A stretch of DNA of 64,000 nt from Salipaludibacillus daqingensis (GTDB taxonomy: Bacteria; Bacillota; Bacilli; Bacillales; Salisediminibacteriaceae): NCBI RefSeq assembly GCF_029891575.1, contig NZ_JARZHF010000001.1:682001-746000 (forward strand), given 5' to 3'. The position numbers were made by a program, and so were the translations under genes. The notes beneath the pieces are model-generated. The model saw only the letters and a program-made list of their open reading frames with translations, searched no databases and was not told the origin of the DNA. Of the stretch, positions 1 through 8,617 are shown piece after piece. How positions within the stretch are numbered: position 1 is the first letter of the stretch; the number at the start of each line of letters is the position of its first letter.

Positions 1-1076
1 GTCATACGATTGGACTGCCTATGTTTATGGAAGTTTTCGCTTTTTTCTTTGAAGCAATTTTTCTAGGAATCTATTTATATACGTTTGACCGTTTCAAAAA
101 TAAAATGAAACACTTTTTACTTATTATCCCGGTTGTAATCGGCGCTACTGCCAGTGCCTTTTTCATCACATCTGTTAACGCCTTTATGAACGTTCCACAA
201 GGTTTCGAATTGGTAGATGGTGTTATCCAAGATGTAAGTCCGCTAGCTGCCATGTTCAACCCGGCTACACCAACAAAAATATCTCATGTTATTATTACAT
301 GTTATTTAACATCTGCTTTCATTTTAGGTGCGATTGCTGCCCTTCATATTTTGAAAGGCAACAAGCATGTTTATCATAAAAAAGCCCTGCACCTTACGAT
401 GGTTGCCGGTGCTGTATTCGCTATCGGTACCGCCGTGGTTGGAGACTTTTCAGGTAAATATCTTCACGAATACCAGCCTGAAAAATTAGCTGCTGCTGAA
501 TGGCATTTTGAAACGGAGTCAAATGCCCCGTTAATTTTAGGGGGAATATTAACCGAAGATAATGAAATCAAATACGCACTTGAAATTCCATATGCACTTA
601 GTATTTTAGCTGGCGGAACTCCTGATACGGAAGTCATTGGATTAAATGAATTTGATGAAGACTTACTTCCCCCACTATGGGTTCACTATTTTTTTGATTT
701 AATGGTGTTTATCGGAATGTTTTTAGCTGCTGTCTCTGTATTATTTGTAGCTATGAGTTGGAAAAAAGGATGGAACCCATTCAATCGTCCTCTAACATGG
801 ATGATCGCAGCAGGTGGTCCCTTGTCTATGCTGGCTATTCAAGCAGGTTGGGTTTTCGCTGAAGTGGGACGACAACCTTGGATTTTAAATGGTGTTATGC
901 TGACAGAAGAAGGGGCAACCACCTCTGCACACGTAGATATAATGTTGATTCTATTTGTTATTCTTTATGCAGTATTAGGCGTGACTTGCGCTGTGGTGCT
1001 AAGAAAAATGTTTAAACGTAACCCTGTCGAGCTTGAATTAGAAAAACAAGGTGAGCGTGAGAAAACAGCCCAATAA
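1..1076 (+). CDS. cydA: Cytochrome bd menaquinol oxidase subunit I (5' partial)
   Basis: This is the catalytic subunit of a terminal quinol oxidase in the cytoplasmic membrane, which oxidises menaquinol and reduces oxygen to water. The window starts inside the gene: the frame is open from base 3 and reads HTIGLPMFMEVFAFFFEA, a conserved early part of subunit I, so the first ATG at 21 is internal. The conserved GRQPW motif lies near residue 280 of the visible part, and several hydrophobic segments follow the expected pattern. The loop between the middle helices is short, as in the YthA/cyanide-insensitive branch rather than long-loop CydA; that assignment is by eye. Subunit II follows after 18 bases. 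About 80 N-terminal residues are probably missing. Confidence 0.93.
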   Translation, partial: HTIGLPMFMEVFAFFFEAIFLGIYLYTFDRFKNKMKHFLLIIPVVIGATASAFFITSVNAFMNVPQGFELVDGVIQDVSPLAAMFNPATPTKISHVIITCYLTSAFILGAIAALHILKGNKHVYHKKALHLTMVAGAVFAIGTAVVGDFSGKYLHEYQPEKLAAAEWHFETESNAPLILGGILTEDNEIKYALEIPYALSILAGGTPDTEVIGLNEFDEDLLPPLWVHYFFDLMVFIGMFLAAVSVLFVAMSWKKGWNPFNRPLTWMIAAGGPLSMLAIQAGWVFAEVGRQPWILNGVMLTEEGATTSAHVDIMLILFVILYAVLGVTCAVVLRKMFKRNPVELELEKQGEREKTAQ

Positions 1077-1094
1077 GAAGGAAGGTGTGCAAAC

Positions 1095-2120
1095 ATGACA
1101 TACGAAGTCATTGGAATATCCGTACTATGGCTTTTCTTATATGGCTATTTGATCGTGGCGTCGGTAGACTTCGGCGCCGGGTTCTTTAGCTATTATACGA
1201 AGCGCAATAATAAAAACCACATAATACACAATATTATTCAACGTTATTTATCACCTGTATGGGAAGTAACGAACGTGTTCCTCGTATTCTTTTTTATTGG
1301 AGTTGTAGGTTTTTTTCCATCCACAGCCTATTATTATGGGACTGCTTTATTAATTCCAGGCAGTGTCGCAATTATTTTGCTTGCTCTTAGAGGTTCTTAC
1401 TATGCTTTTGCCACTTACGGTGCAAAGGAAAGTAAATTTTACACATTTCTTTATGGAGCAACTGGTCTCCTAATACCTGCGTCGTTATCGACTGTACTAA
1501 CGATTTCTGAAGGCGGGTATATATCAGTTGATAATGGTACTGTTCAACTTTTATATGGAGAGCTTTTTACTAGCATTTATTCATGGGGCGTTGTTGCTTT
1601 AGCCATCGTAAGTGTGTTATTTATATCGGCTACTTTTTTAACGTATTATGCTTCTAGAGCAAAAGATGAGCAAGCGCTTGATTTACTCAGAAGGTACGCG
1701 TTAACATGGTCATTTCCTGCTATCGGAATGGGGATCATTGTATTCTTCTTACTAAGCCAACGAAATGTCGAGCATTACCAAAACATGCTTGATCTATGGT
1801 GGGTATTTGGATTATCAGTACTTGCATTTATCGGTGCTTTTTTACTGATTTTAAAAAGAAAAAGCTACGGTACCGCATTTATTATGGTAATGATTCAGTA
1901 TTTTACAGCGTTCTTCGGTTATGGAGCTGCACATTTGCCTTATCTGCTCTACCCACATCTAACTATTTATGATGGATTTACGAACGAAACAATGGCAATT
2001 TCATTAATTGTAGCATTTGTTGCTGGATTGTTAATTCTTATTCCATCATTGTACTTGTTAATGAAGTTGTTTTTGTTTGACGCTGATTATGTAGAAGGAA
2101 ATAAACATAGCGGAATTTAG
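1095..2120 (+). CDS. cydB: Cytochrome bd menaquinol oxidase subunit II
   Basis: This multi-spanning membrane protein (341 residues, eight or nine hydrophobic segments) is the partner of subunit I in the bd-type oxidase. The N-terminal VASVDFGAGFF segment, with the conserved Asp-Phe-Gly, and the LRGSYYAFATYG segment near residue 97 are family landmarks. The length fits the YthB/CydB family (about 340 residues). A GGAAGG ribosome site lies just before the ATG at 1095. The gene is in one operon with subunit I upstream and the small subunit gene 13 bases downstream. The call is firm; whether it is closer to YthB or CydB of Bacillus subtilis needs a tree. Confidence 0.93.
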   Translation: MTYEVIGISVLWLFLYGYLIVASVDFGAGFFSYYTKRNNKNHIIHNIIQRYLSPVWEVTNVFLVFFFIGVVGFFPSTAYYYGTALLIPGSVAIILLALRGSYYAFATYGAKESKFYTFLYGATGLLIPASLSTVLTISEGGYISVDNGTVQLLYGELFTSIYSWGVVALAIVSVLFISATFLTYYASRAKDEQALDLLRRYALTWSFPAIGMGIIVFFLLSQRNVEHYQNMLDLWWVFGLSVLAFIGAFLLILKRKSYGTAFIMVMIQYFTAFFGYGAAHLPYLLYPHLTIYDGFTNETMAISLIVAFVAGLLILIPSLYLLMKLFLFDADYVEGNKHSGI

Positions 2121-2133
2121 GAGGTTAAATAAC

Positions 2134-2274
2134 ATGGATATGACTTGGTTTTTAATCATGGTAGCATCTCCACTCGTTGTTTTAGTTAGCATATTTGGAA
2201 TGTTCGTTTGGGGAGCAAAAGCAAACCCTCCTTCTTTTATACAGGAGGCAGAAGACAACGACAAAAATAATTAA
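2134..2274 (+). CDS. Small third subunit of cytochrome bd oxidase (46 aa)
   Basis: The 46-codon frame begins MDMTWFLIMVASPLVVLVS and has one transmembrane helix (about residues 5-25) followed by a short polar tail rich in Asp and Asn. A clear AGGAGG ribosome site sits between the stop of subunit II and this ATG, and a strong terminator follows, so it is the last gene of the oxidase operon. Small single-helix subunits (CydX, CydS) are known in bd oxidases, and Bacillus-type bd operons often carry such a gene. Assignment as the small subunit rests on position, size and topology, not on a recognised motif. Confidence 0.75.
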   Translation: MDMTWFLIMVASPLVVLVSIFGMFVWGAKANPPSFIQEAEDNDKNN

Positions 2275-2353
2275 TGACTAACTATGGGTGGATGAAAACC
2301 TATCCATAGTAAAAAAGAAACCCTTTTTTGTACTTTAAATACTATTCTACCTT

Positions 2354-2389
2354 AAAAAGACTGTTGAGATTTTTTCTCAACAGTCTTTT
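2354..2389 (+). terminator. Rho-independent terminator of the cyd operon
   Basis: GACTGTTGAGA and TCTCAACAGTC form a perfect stem around a T-rich loop, flanked by an A run and a T run. It lies 80 bases after the small subunit gene. A weaker hairpin (ACTATGG/CCATAGT) precedes it at about 2281-2310. Confidence 0.9.
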
Positions 2390-3077
2390 ATAATTTAGGG
2401 TCGAAGTTGCTGTTAATAACCTATCTCCAGTATGCAAATCTTAAACCTTCTTCTTTTTTCATTGAAATGACTTGTTTTTTCGTTTATTCAACCTCTCACT
2501 AAATTAATAACTCCCTGCTACATGCAACTAAAAGGCACTATCTATCTCGCTTACTTCCTTTCATCGTCGACGCTCTCTCGCTTCGGGTACTAGCTGGTCT
2601 AGCTAAGGATGAGAACATCGAAAATCATCTCTTCTTGTTTATCCGACCATTCATCCGTATACTTCTTTCCTCAGTTATGACTAAATAGACTCTTACATGC
2701 TATCCTAAGCAAAATCATCGACAACATAACCTGAAACTTCATCGGTTTTATGGCATCCAGCACATTTAAACAGAAACGCCTCTATTTTTTCCTAGAAACT
2801 TCTCGAGAAAGGGAGTAAGCGAGAGTCGAGTCTAGTGACTTTTGTTGAGTATCGAATCACATCTCATTAGACCTCCACCTACGATCATCAAAACCAAAAC
2901 TTATCCAAAACTCAAAATCTATAGTTTCCTGGTAAATAGTCAAAAAACGAGTCAGATATAATATTCTGACTCGTTTTCTATTCCCTCTGTATATGATACG
3001 ATCCCCACGGGAAGAAAGTAACTCGTCCCATTCTGTTCTTTTCGCACACAGGAATAAGTTCTTTGATTTAACTAAAA
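2390..3077. other. Gene-free stretch with degenerate repeat material
   Basis: I see no credible gene here. The stretch holds an inverted pair, CTCGCTTACTTCCTTTC at 2546-2562 and its near-perfect complement at 2807-2823 (16 of 17 bases), bounding about 280 bases. A 22-base segment at 2399-2420 recurs inverted near 31383. The recurrent ACGAGTCAG hairpin is at 2947-2974. Many stops in all frames suggest non-coding or decayed sequence. Confidence 0.6.
2947..2974. repeat. ACGAGTCAG hairpin repeat, copy A (probable terminator of malL)
   Basis: ACGAGTCAG and CTGACTCGT form a stem with flanking A and T runs on both sides. It lies 103 bases downstream of the minus-strand glucosidase gene and could end its transcript. 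The same 9-base arms recur at 22012-22040 and 37696-37724. Confidence 0.75.
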
Positions 3078-4775
3078 CTATTTAAGTTTATACACTCTTG
3101 CTTCATAAGGACGAAGTTTCAAACTCGAAATAGATTCTTCATGATTTACCGGATAATTACTAATCATTAATGAATGGTCGGTGTATGTGATTTCTTCTGG
3201 AAGCTTGAGCTCAGGCTCTCCGCTAAAGAAGTTCAGCATTACTAGTAACCTTTCGTCTTTTAATGCTCTTGTGAATACATAGAGCTCTTTGTGTTCTGGT
3301 AAGTAAAGCTCGTAATCTCCATACACAATCACATCTTCTTGTTTTCGAAGGCTGATTAACTGCTTGTAATAATTAAAAATTGATTCGGGATCCCGTACCT
3401 GTTGTTTGGCATTGATGACTTTATAATTTGGGTTCACTTTGATCCATGGCTCTCCAGATGTAAATCCACCGTGCGCTGAATCATCCCACTGCACAGGAGT
3501 CCGTGCATTGTCTCTTCCGGTTGTCCAGATTCTCTTCATGACATCATCGTGTGAATAACCTCGTTCTTCTGTATATTCCTTATACATGTTGTGAATTTCC
3601 ACGTCACGATAATCTTCCACTGCTGTGAATTGTACATTTGTCATCCCTAGCTCTTCCCCTTGATATATATATGGCGTTCCCTTCATCGTATGAAGGTACG
3701 TAGCTAATAACTTTGCAGATTGTTTATGGTATCGTTTATCATCACCAAATCTTGAAACTTGTCGCGGTTGGTCATGGTTATTTAAATATAAACTGTTCCA
3801 ACCGACACCATCCATTTCTTTATCCCATTTAGACATGATTTCCTTTAGTTCTGGAAGTTCCCACTGTCTCGTTTCCCATTTACCTGCATGAGTACCCGGT
3901 TTCGCGTCAACAGCCATATGTTCGAATTGAAAAACCATATTCAAAAATCCATTTTGCTCATCAGTCATTTGACGAGCTGATTCAATCGGTAAAAATGCTG
4001 TTTCACCAACAGTCATAATGTCGTAATGATTCAAAACTTGTTCTTTCATTTCAGCAAGGTATTCCATTAACCTTGGTCCATTTGCGAAATGTTCTGCAGC
4101 AAATTGGTAAGTCGATTGAGGGTCCTTCACTGATGCATCTGGTAATCCTGGTGTTTTTGATATGTTATTAATCACGTCCATTCGAAAGCCATCAACACCT
4201 CTTTCAAGCCACCATGTCATCATGTTATAAACTTCCTCACGTACGTCAGGGTTTTCCCAATTCAAATCCGGTTGCCGCTTCGTAAACAAGTGAAGAAAAT
4301 ATTGCTCCGATTTTCTATCGTATTCCCAAGCAGACCCGCTAAAAAAAGAAACCCAATTATTCGGTTCACTTCCGTCTTGTTTCGCATCTCGCCAAATATA
4401 ATAATCCCTATAAGGATTGTCTTTTGATTTACGAGATTCCACAAACCACGGATGCTCATCAGACGTATGGTTTACAACCAAATCCATAATCAATTTAATG
4501 CCTCTATCATGCAATGCATCTAACATTTCATCCCAATCTTCCATTGTTCCAAATTCGTCCATGATCTTTTGATAATCGCTAATATCGTAGCCGTTATCGT
4601 CATTAGGTGATTTGTAGACAGGAGACAACCAGACAACATCAATCCCTAGTTCATTCAAGTAGTCTGCTTTTTCTATTATGCCCTGAATGTCACCAATTCC
4701 ATCTCCATTAGAATCATTAAAACTTCTAGGATATATTTGATATACAACAGCTTCTTTCCACCATTGACGCTTCAT
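3078..4775 (-). CDS. malL: Oligo-1,6-glucosidase / alpha-glucosidase (GH13)
   Basis: A cytoplasmic glycoside hydrolase of family 13 (565 residues, the usual length) that releases glucose from alpha-1,6- or alpha-1,4-linked oligosaccharides. The catalytic triad is visible: nucleophile D200 in GFRMDVINN, acid/base E258 in TVGETA and D335 in NNHDQPR. NHTSDEHPWF and QGEELGMTN are further family landmarks. The stretch after D200 (KTPGLPDA, then FQFEHM) resembles oligo-1,6-glucosidase more than trehalose-6-phosphate hydrolase, which it otherwise resembles closely. No transporter is adjacent. A palindromic CcpA/LacI-type site lies about 90 bases upstream. Exact substrate is uncertain. Confidence 0.88.
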   Translation of the reverse strand: MKRQWWKEAVVYQIYPRSFNDSNGDGIGDIQGIIEKADYLNELGIDVVWLSPVYKSPNDDNGYDISDYQKIMDEFGTMEDWDEMLDALHDRGIKLIMDLVVNHTSDEHPWFVESRKSKDNPYRDYYIWRDAKQDGSEPNNWVSFFSGSAWEYDRKSEQYFLHLFTKRQPDLNWENPDVREEVYNMMTWWLERGVDGFRMDVINNISKTPGLPDASVKDPQSTYQFAAEHFANGPRLMEYLAEMKEQVLNHYDIMTVGETAFLPIESARQMTDEQNGFLNMVFQFEHMAVDAKPGTHAGKWETRQWELPELKEIMSKWDKEMDGVGWNSLYLNNHDQPRQVSRFGDDKRYHKQSAKLLATYLHTMKGTPYIYQGEELGMTNVQFTAVEDYRDVEIHNMYKEYTEERGYSHDDVMKRIWTTGRDNARTPVQWDDSAHGGFTSGEPWIKVNPNYKVINAKQQVRDPESIFNYYKQLISLRKQEDVIVYGDYELYLPEHKELYVFTRALKDERLLVMLNFFSGEPELKLPEEITYTDHSLMISNYPVNHEESISSLKLRPYEARVYKLK

Positions 4776-4865
4776 ATTATCGCCTCCATTTTCATTTATT
4801 CTATTTACTATTTTTTATGTATAATCTCTTTCTTCTATTTTCCCACAGACATAATCTATAGTAAA

Positions 4866-4877
4866 GTAAACGTTTAC
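4866..4877 (-). promoter_or_regulatory. Palindromic cre/LacI-type operator upstream of malL
   Basis: GTAAACGTTTAC is a perfect 12-base palindrome with the central CG typical of CcpA (cre) and other LacI-family operators. Read on the minus strand it matches the cre consensus with one mismatch. It lies 91 bases before the malL start, fitting catabolite control of a sugar hydrolase. No promoter was clear enough to place it exactly. Confidence 0.6.
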
Positions 4878-4966
4878 GTAATGTCGAAAAAATAACTGTA
4901 AAGATACCCTATTTCTAGTTCTTACATATGTGAACTTCACCACTCAAATGCTGTTAAGGTCAAAAA

Positions 4967-5001
4967 AACAAGAAAACCCATATTATATGGATTTTCTTGT
5001 T
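4967..5001 (-). terminator. Terminator overlapping the 3' end of the epimerase gene
   Basis: The arms at 4967-4981 and 4987-5001 pair over 14 of 15 bases, and on the minus strand a run of seven T follows. The stop codon (4983-4985) is inside the hairpin. Confidence 0.88.
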
Positions 5002-5879
5002 TCTTCTGCTACAATATCTTTAATTAGTTGTTCAAACCAATCTGAAAGGTTCCTAAAATGATACCCATTTGCTTCTGCCGCTGAAACATCTTGAAAGATA
5101 GATACTGGGAAATTAATCGGTGACGACTCCTCTTTCGAATGAGCAGCAGTAACATTCGCTTTTTTACCTGAAGCTTGTTCTATTAAATGAATCATTTTTT
5201 CAAGGCTAATTTGATCAGGTGATGAAGCATTTACTGGACCTGTAAATTGTTGAAAACCTGTCCAAAATAAAAATTCTGCTAAATCTTCTGAATCAACAAA
5301 AGATACTCTCGCTTCTGGATGATCAAGGCCAATTTTCTCTTCGTTCAATACTTTCCTGACATGATAATGGAGCCTTTCTGTATAATCATCCAATCCGAAA
5401 ACAACAGGTGGTCTGGGAGCAACGACTGAAAAAGGTGCTTTTTGAAAGAAAACTGCTTCAGCTAAACGTTTCCCTTCTCCATAATCAAACTGTTCTTTTC
5501 TACCCAATTTCACTTCATAGTTATAAGGGTCAAAATCTTTTTCGATTTTTTCCGCATTTCCATTAAATTCGTAAACGGATAAGGTAGATGTAAACACGTA
5601 CCTTTCTACTCTGCCAGCAAAAATTTCACATGCATCAACAGCATCATCAGGAGAGAAGCAAATTTGATCATAGATGACATCCCATTCGCCATCCTGAAAA
5701 GTTCTTTCCATCGAACCACGATCAAAACGATCTACGGTTAAGTGATGTACTTGCTCGCCAAATGGATGAGGTGTTTCACCTCGAGTTGCCACTGTTACTT
5801 CGTCCCCGTTTTTCAATAACTTCTGAACAAGCCTTTTACCGAAAAACTTCGTTCCACCCAAAACTAGTATTTTTCTCAT
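4983..5879 (-). CDS. NAD-dependent epimerase/dehydratase family protein (extended SDR)
   Basis: A cytoplasmic Rossmann-fold protein of the extended short-chain dehydrogenase family, about 298 residues. The N-terminus MRKILVLGGTKFFGKRLV is the glycine-rich dinucleotide-binding turn in its GGTxFxG variant, found in sugar-nucleotide epimerase-like and isoflavone-reductase-like proteins. An open frame extends 19 codons further upstream, but the ATG at 5879 begins the conserved fold and has a GGAGG upstream, so I use it. The substrate cannot be read from the sequence. The gene stands alone between malL and the divergently read tungstate operon. Confidence 0.75.
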   Translation of the reverse strand: MRKILVLGGTKFFGKRLVQKLLKNGDEVTVATRGETPHPFGEQVHHLTVDRFDRGSMERTFQDGEWDVIYDQICFSPDDAVDACEIFAGRVERYVFTSTLSVYEFNGNAEKIEKDFDPYNYEVKLGRKEQFDYGEGKRLAEAVFFQKAPFSVVAPRPPVVFGLDDYTERLHYHVRKVLNEEKIGLDHPEARVSFVDSEDLAEFLFWTGFQQFTGPVNASSPDQISLEKMIHLIEQASGKKANVTAAHSKEESSPINFPVSIFQDVSAAEANGYHFRNLSDWFEQLIKDIVAEETRKSI

Positions 5880-6050
5880 ATTGCACTCAATCCTCCAGTT
5901 TATTCGCTTATCTCTATTAATTGTGAATTCTGACATTTCCTATTGATCTATTTTAGTATACATTTGTGAAAATGAACAGCAATAACTGAATACCTATTCA
6001 CATTTCCACATTCGAAGCCTGTTAAAGAAAAATACTGAACTCAATGTAAC

Positions 6051-6080
6051 TTAATAAAACTTAACAAAACTAAATAAAAC
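6051..6080. repeat. Triple 10-bp tandem repeat, candidate operator of the tungstate regulator
   Basis: Three consecutive 10-base units, TTAATAAAAC, TTAACAAAAC and TAAATAAAAC, end about 60 bases before the regulator gene. The 10-base period puts each unit on the same face of the helix, as expected for side-by-side binding of a small HTH protein to direct repeats. Confidence 0.5.
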
Positions 6081-6141
6081 GTGGCGAACAGACCTCAATT
6101 ATGAGAAAATATAGGTACTTAAACATGGAAGGTGTTGACAT

Positions 6142-7038
6142 ATGAATAAAATATACACACCTGAAGAAGTGGCACAATTACTGCAAATCTCAAAACATAC
6201 GGTTTATGAATTAATTAAACGTAAAGAATTAAACGCATTTAAAGTCGGTAATAAAATGCGAATTGAAGAAATTCAACTAGAACATTACAAAAAACGTCAC
6301 TCAACGATACAAAAACAAGAAATATATGCTCCTAATAGAAAAGCCATACGGCTGCACGGAAGTCACGACATTCTTTTAGAGAAAATTTGTCAAATTGTCA
6401 ATCATGAGAATTCACTCTCTATTCAGCCATCTTTTATCGGAAGTTTAGAAGGATGTATGTCTTTATATCGTGAAGAATGTGATATTGCTGCCGTTCATTT
6501 ATATGACCAAGCAAGAAAACAATACAACGTCCCAATTGTAGAGCAATTTTTCCCTGATGACAAAGTGACCGTTGTTCACTTAACGGAACGAAACCAAGGT
6601 TTTATTACGAAAAAAGGCAACCCAAAAAAGATCTTCCTTTGGGAAGACCTGCTAAGAGAAGATATCACTTTTGTAAATCGGCAACCTGGCTCTGGAACTA
6701 GACAACTGATCGATCAGCAATTAAAAGACCAAAACATATCTTCATCACTGATAGACGGGTATGAAAACATTGAATGGACGCATTACGCTGCAGCGAATCA
6801 ACTCATGAGTGAGCAAGCTGACGTAACGATTGGAATTGAACCAATAGCTCATATTTTAGGTCTCTCCTTTGAACCTATTTCTAAAGAATCGTTTGACCTT
6901 ATTTTTAAATGGACAGACTCAAATAAACAAGCTTTAACATCTTTATTAGAAGTCCTCCAATCGGATTCTTTGAAAAATTCAGTTAAAAACTTATCCGGTT
7001 ATGATGTATCGAATATAGGGAAAATCATGCAAACGTGA
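6142..7038 (+). CDS. HTH (excisionase-type) regulator fused to a substrate-binding domain, tungstate/molybdate responsive
   Basis: A 298-residue one-component regulator. Residues 1-55 form an excisionase/MerR-like winged helix-turn-helix (YTPEEVAQLLQISKHTVYELIKRKEL, with KVGNKMRI as the wing). Residues about 70-290 resemble a periplasmic-binding-protein fold with the ligand-site motif NRQPGSGTRQLID near residue 183. Proteins of this architecture usually stand beside molybdate or tungstate ABC transporters. Here the tupABC genes follow in the same direction, starting 30 bases after this stop. It has no signal peptide, so the binding domain probably senses intracellular oxyanion. Ligand choice is inferred from the neighbours. 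Confidence 0.82.
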   Translation: MNKIYTPEEVAQLLQISKHTVYELIKRKELNAFKVGNKMRIEEIQLEHYKKRHSTIQKQEIYAPNRKAIRLHGSHDILLEKICQIVNHENSLSIQPSFIGSLEGCMSLYREECDIAAVHLYDQARKQYNVPIVEQFFPDDKVTVVHLTERNQGFITKKGNPKKIFLWEDLLREDITFVNRQPGSGTRQLIDQQLKDQNISSSLIDGYENIEWTHYAAANQLMSEQADVTIGIEPIAHILGLSFEPISKESFDLIFKWTDSNKQALTSLLEVLQSDSLKNSVKNLSGYDVSNIGKIMQT

Positions 7039-7068
7039 TGATCCACTTTATTGAAAAAGGTGATGGAG

Positions 7069-7902
7069 ATGAGGCTTACACTTTTAAGCATCCTTCTAAC
7101 AATGATGCTCGTTTTCTTTTCTAGCTGCGAAAAGGAACAATCTTCCAAACGAAATGACCAATTACTTGTTGCGACAACAACAAGTACATACGACAGCGGT
7201 CTACTAGACGTTCTTATCCCGATTTTTCAAGACGAAACAGGTATTCATGTAAAAGTGATCGCAGTAGGTTCTGGCCAAGCATTGAATTTAGCACAAAAAG
7301 GCGAAGTAGATGCTCTACTCGTTCATGCACCTGAACAAGAAGAAGTCATGGAAAAACAAGGAATACTTATTAATCGTCATAGAGTGATGCATAATGATTT
7401 TGTCCTCTTAGGGCCCGAAGATGATCCAATCGGTATGAAAGGGTTAACTATAGAAGACGCCTTTACTTCCATTCAAAAACATGAACTACCTTTTTACTCT
7501 AGGGGTGATGATTCTGGTACCCACATGAAAGAAATCGCTTTATGGAAGGACGCCAACGTCGAACCAACCTTTTCTACCTATCAAGAGACAGGGCAAGGGA
7601 TGGGAGAAACGTTACGAATTGCCGCTGAAAAAAACGGCTACAGCTTAACCGACCGCGGAACTTTTCTTTTTTTACAAGACAGCTTGCAGCCGTTATCTAT
7701 TCTTGTTGAAGGAGATGAAACATTAGAAAACATTTATCATATCATGCAAGTTAATCCAACGAATGATAGCCAAATCAACGCCAGTGCTGCAAAAGCATTT
7801 GTGACATTTTTTTTAGATAAAGATGTACAAGAATTGATTGGTTCTTATGGAACAGAAAAATGGGGAGAACCGTTATTTTCCCCACATTTAGTAGAAGAAT
7901 AG
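7069..7902 (+). CDS. tupA: Tungstate ABC transporter substrate-binding lipoprotein
   Basis: An extracytoplasmic binding protein that captures tungstate. The N-terminus is a lipoprotein signal (hydrophobic LTLLSILLTMMLVFFSSC, with the Cys as probable lipid-anchor site). The mature part opens with LLVATTTSTYDSGLLD, the characteristic TupA oxyanion-binding segment, followed by GSGQALNLAQKGEVDALL. I place the start at ATG 7069, preceded by AAGGTGAT and GGAG; TTG 7051 and ATG 7063 are in frame upstream but fit the ribosome site less well. It is the first transporter gene of a regulator-tupA-tupB-tupC operon. TupA versus a molybdate ModA/WtpA protein was judged from the TTTST motif. Confidence 0.87.
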   Translation: MRLTLLSILLTMMLVFFSSCEKEQSSKRNDQLLVATTTSTYDSGLLDVLIPIFQDETGIHVKVIAVGSGQALNLAQKGEVDALLVHAPEQEEVMEKQGILINRHRVMHNDFVLLGPEDDPIGMKGLTIEDAFTSIQKHELPFYSRGDDSGTHMKEIALWKDANVEPTFSTYQETGQGMGETLRIAAEKNGYSLTDRGTFLFLQDSLQPLSILVEGDETLENIYHIMQVNPTNDSQINASAAKAFVTFFLDKDVQELIGSYGTEKWGEPLFSPHLVEE

Positions 7903-7918
7903 TGATGGGGTGTCTTAA

Positions 7919-8617
7919 ATGGAAATCGTATGGACTGGTTTGATAGAAGCTTTTCAAATGATCATTTCTGGAAATCAAGAAATCTTTCAAATTACATGGT
8001 TAACCATTCAAGTATGTCTTCTGTCTACGTTTATAAGTACCATTATCGGTGTCCCACTTGGTATGACATTTACATTCACCTCTTTTCGTGGCAGGAAGTT
8101 ATTGATTCTCCTTAGTCATGCTGGCATGGGTCTTCCACCTGTTGTTGCAGGCTTATGGGTAACTATTTTTCTATGGAGATCCGGTCCTCTTGGTGAATTG
8201 CAATGGTTATTCACCCCTTATGCGATTGTAATTGCTCAAATTGTCGTCTCATTACCCATCATTATTTCTCTTTCCTACTCCGCTTTCAAAAAAATAGATG
8301 AAGGGACGAGACTTCAAATAAAAGCTTTAGCTCCAACAAAAATGCAACATATTTTATTATTATTCAAACAAGCTCAATTTGGGATTTGGGCAGCTATTAT
8401 GGCTGGTTTAGGCAGAGTTTTAGCTGAGGTTGGTGCAGCGATGATGGTGGGTGGGAACTTAAAAGGAGAGACTAGAATTCTCACAACTGCCATGGTCATG
8501 GAAGTATCTCGAGGAAATTTTGAAATTGCCATTGCTCTTTCATTTATTCTAATGACTATCGCCTTGATCCTCACGTTCATATTACTCAAGTTTCAACAGC
8601 GGGATGTGACTGTATGA
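7919..8617 (+). CDS. tupB: Tungstate ABC transporter permease
   Basis: An integral membrane permease of 232 residues with five or six hydrophobic segments. The cytoplasmic EAA-type loop is visible as the segment ending ALAPTKMQHILLLF, and GLGRVLAEVGAAMMVGGN is typical of molybdate/tungstate permeases. It starts 16 bases after tupA, and its stop overlaps the ATG of the ATPase gene (ATGA), which implies translational coupling. It forms the membrane channel for TupA-bound substrate. Confidence 0.88.
   Translation: MEIVWTGLIEAFQMIISGNQEIFQITWLTIQVCLLSTFISTIIGVPLGMTFTFTSFRGRKLLILLSHAGMGLPPVVAGLWVTIFLWRSGPLGELQWLFTPYAIVIAQIVVSLPIIISLSYSAFKKIDEGTRLQIKALAPTKMQHILLLFKQAQFGIWAAIMAGLGRVLAEVGAAMMVGGNLKGETRILTTAMVMEVSRGNFEIAIALSFILMTIALILTFILLKFQQRDVTV

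Noticed and set aside
3078-4775. Calling the GH13 enzyme trehalose-6-phosphate hydrolase (TreA) to go with treP
   Set aside because: The sequence after the nucleophile (KTPGLPDA) and the FQFEHM segment are those of oligo-1,6-glucosidases, it is 7 kb away and no TreR-type palindrome precedes it.
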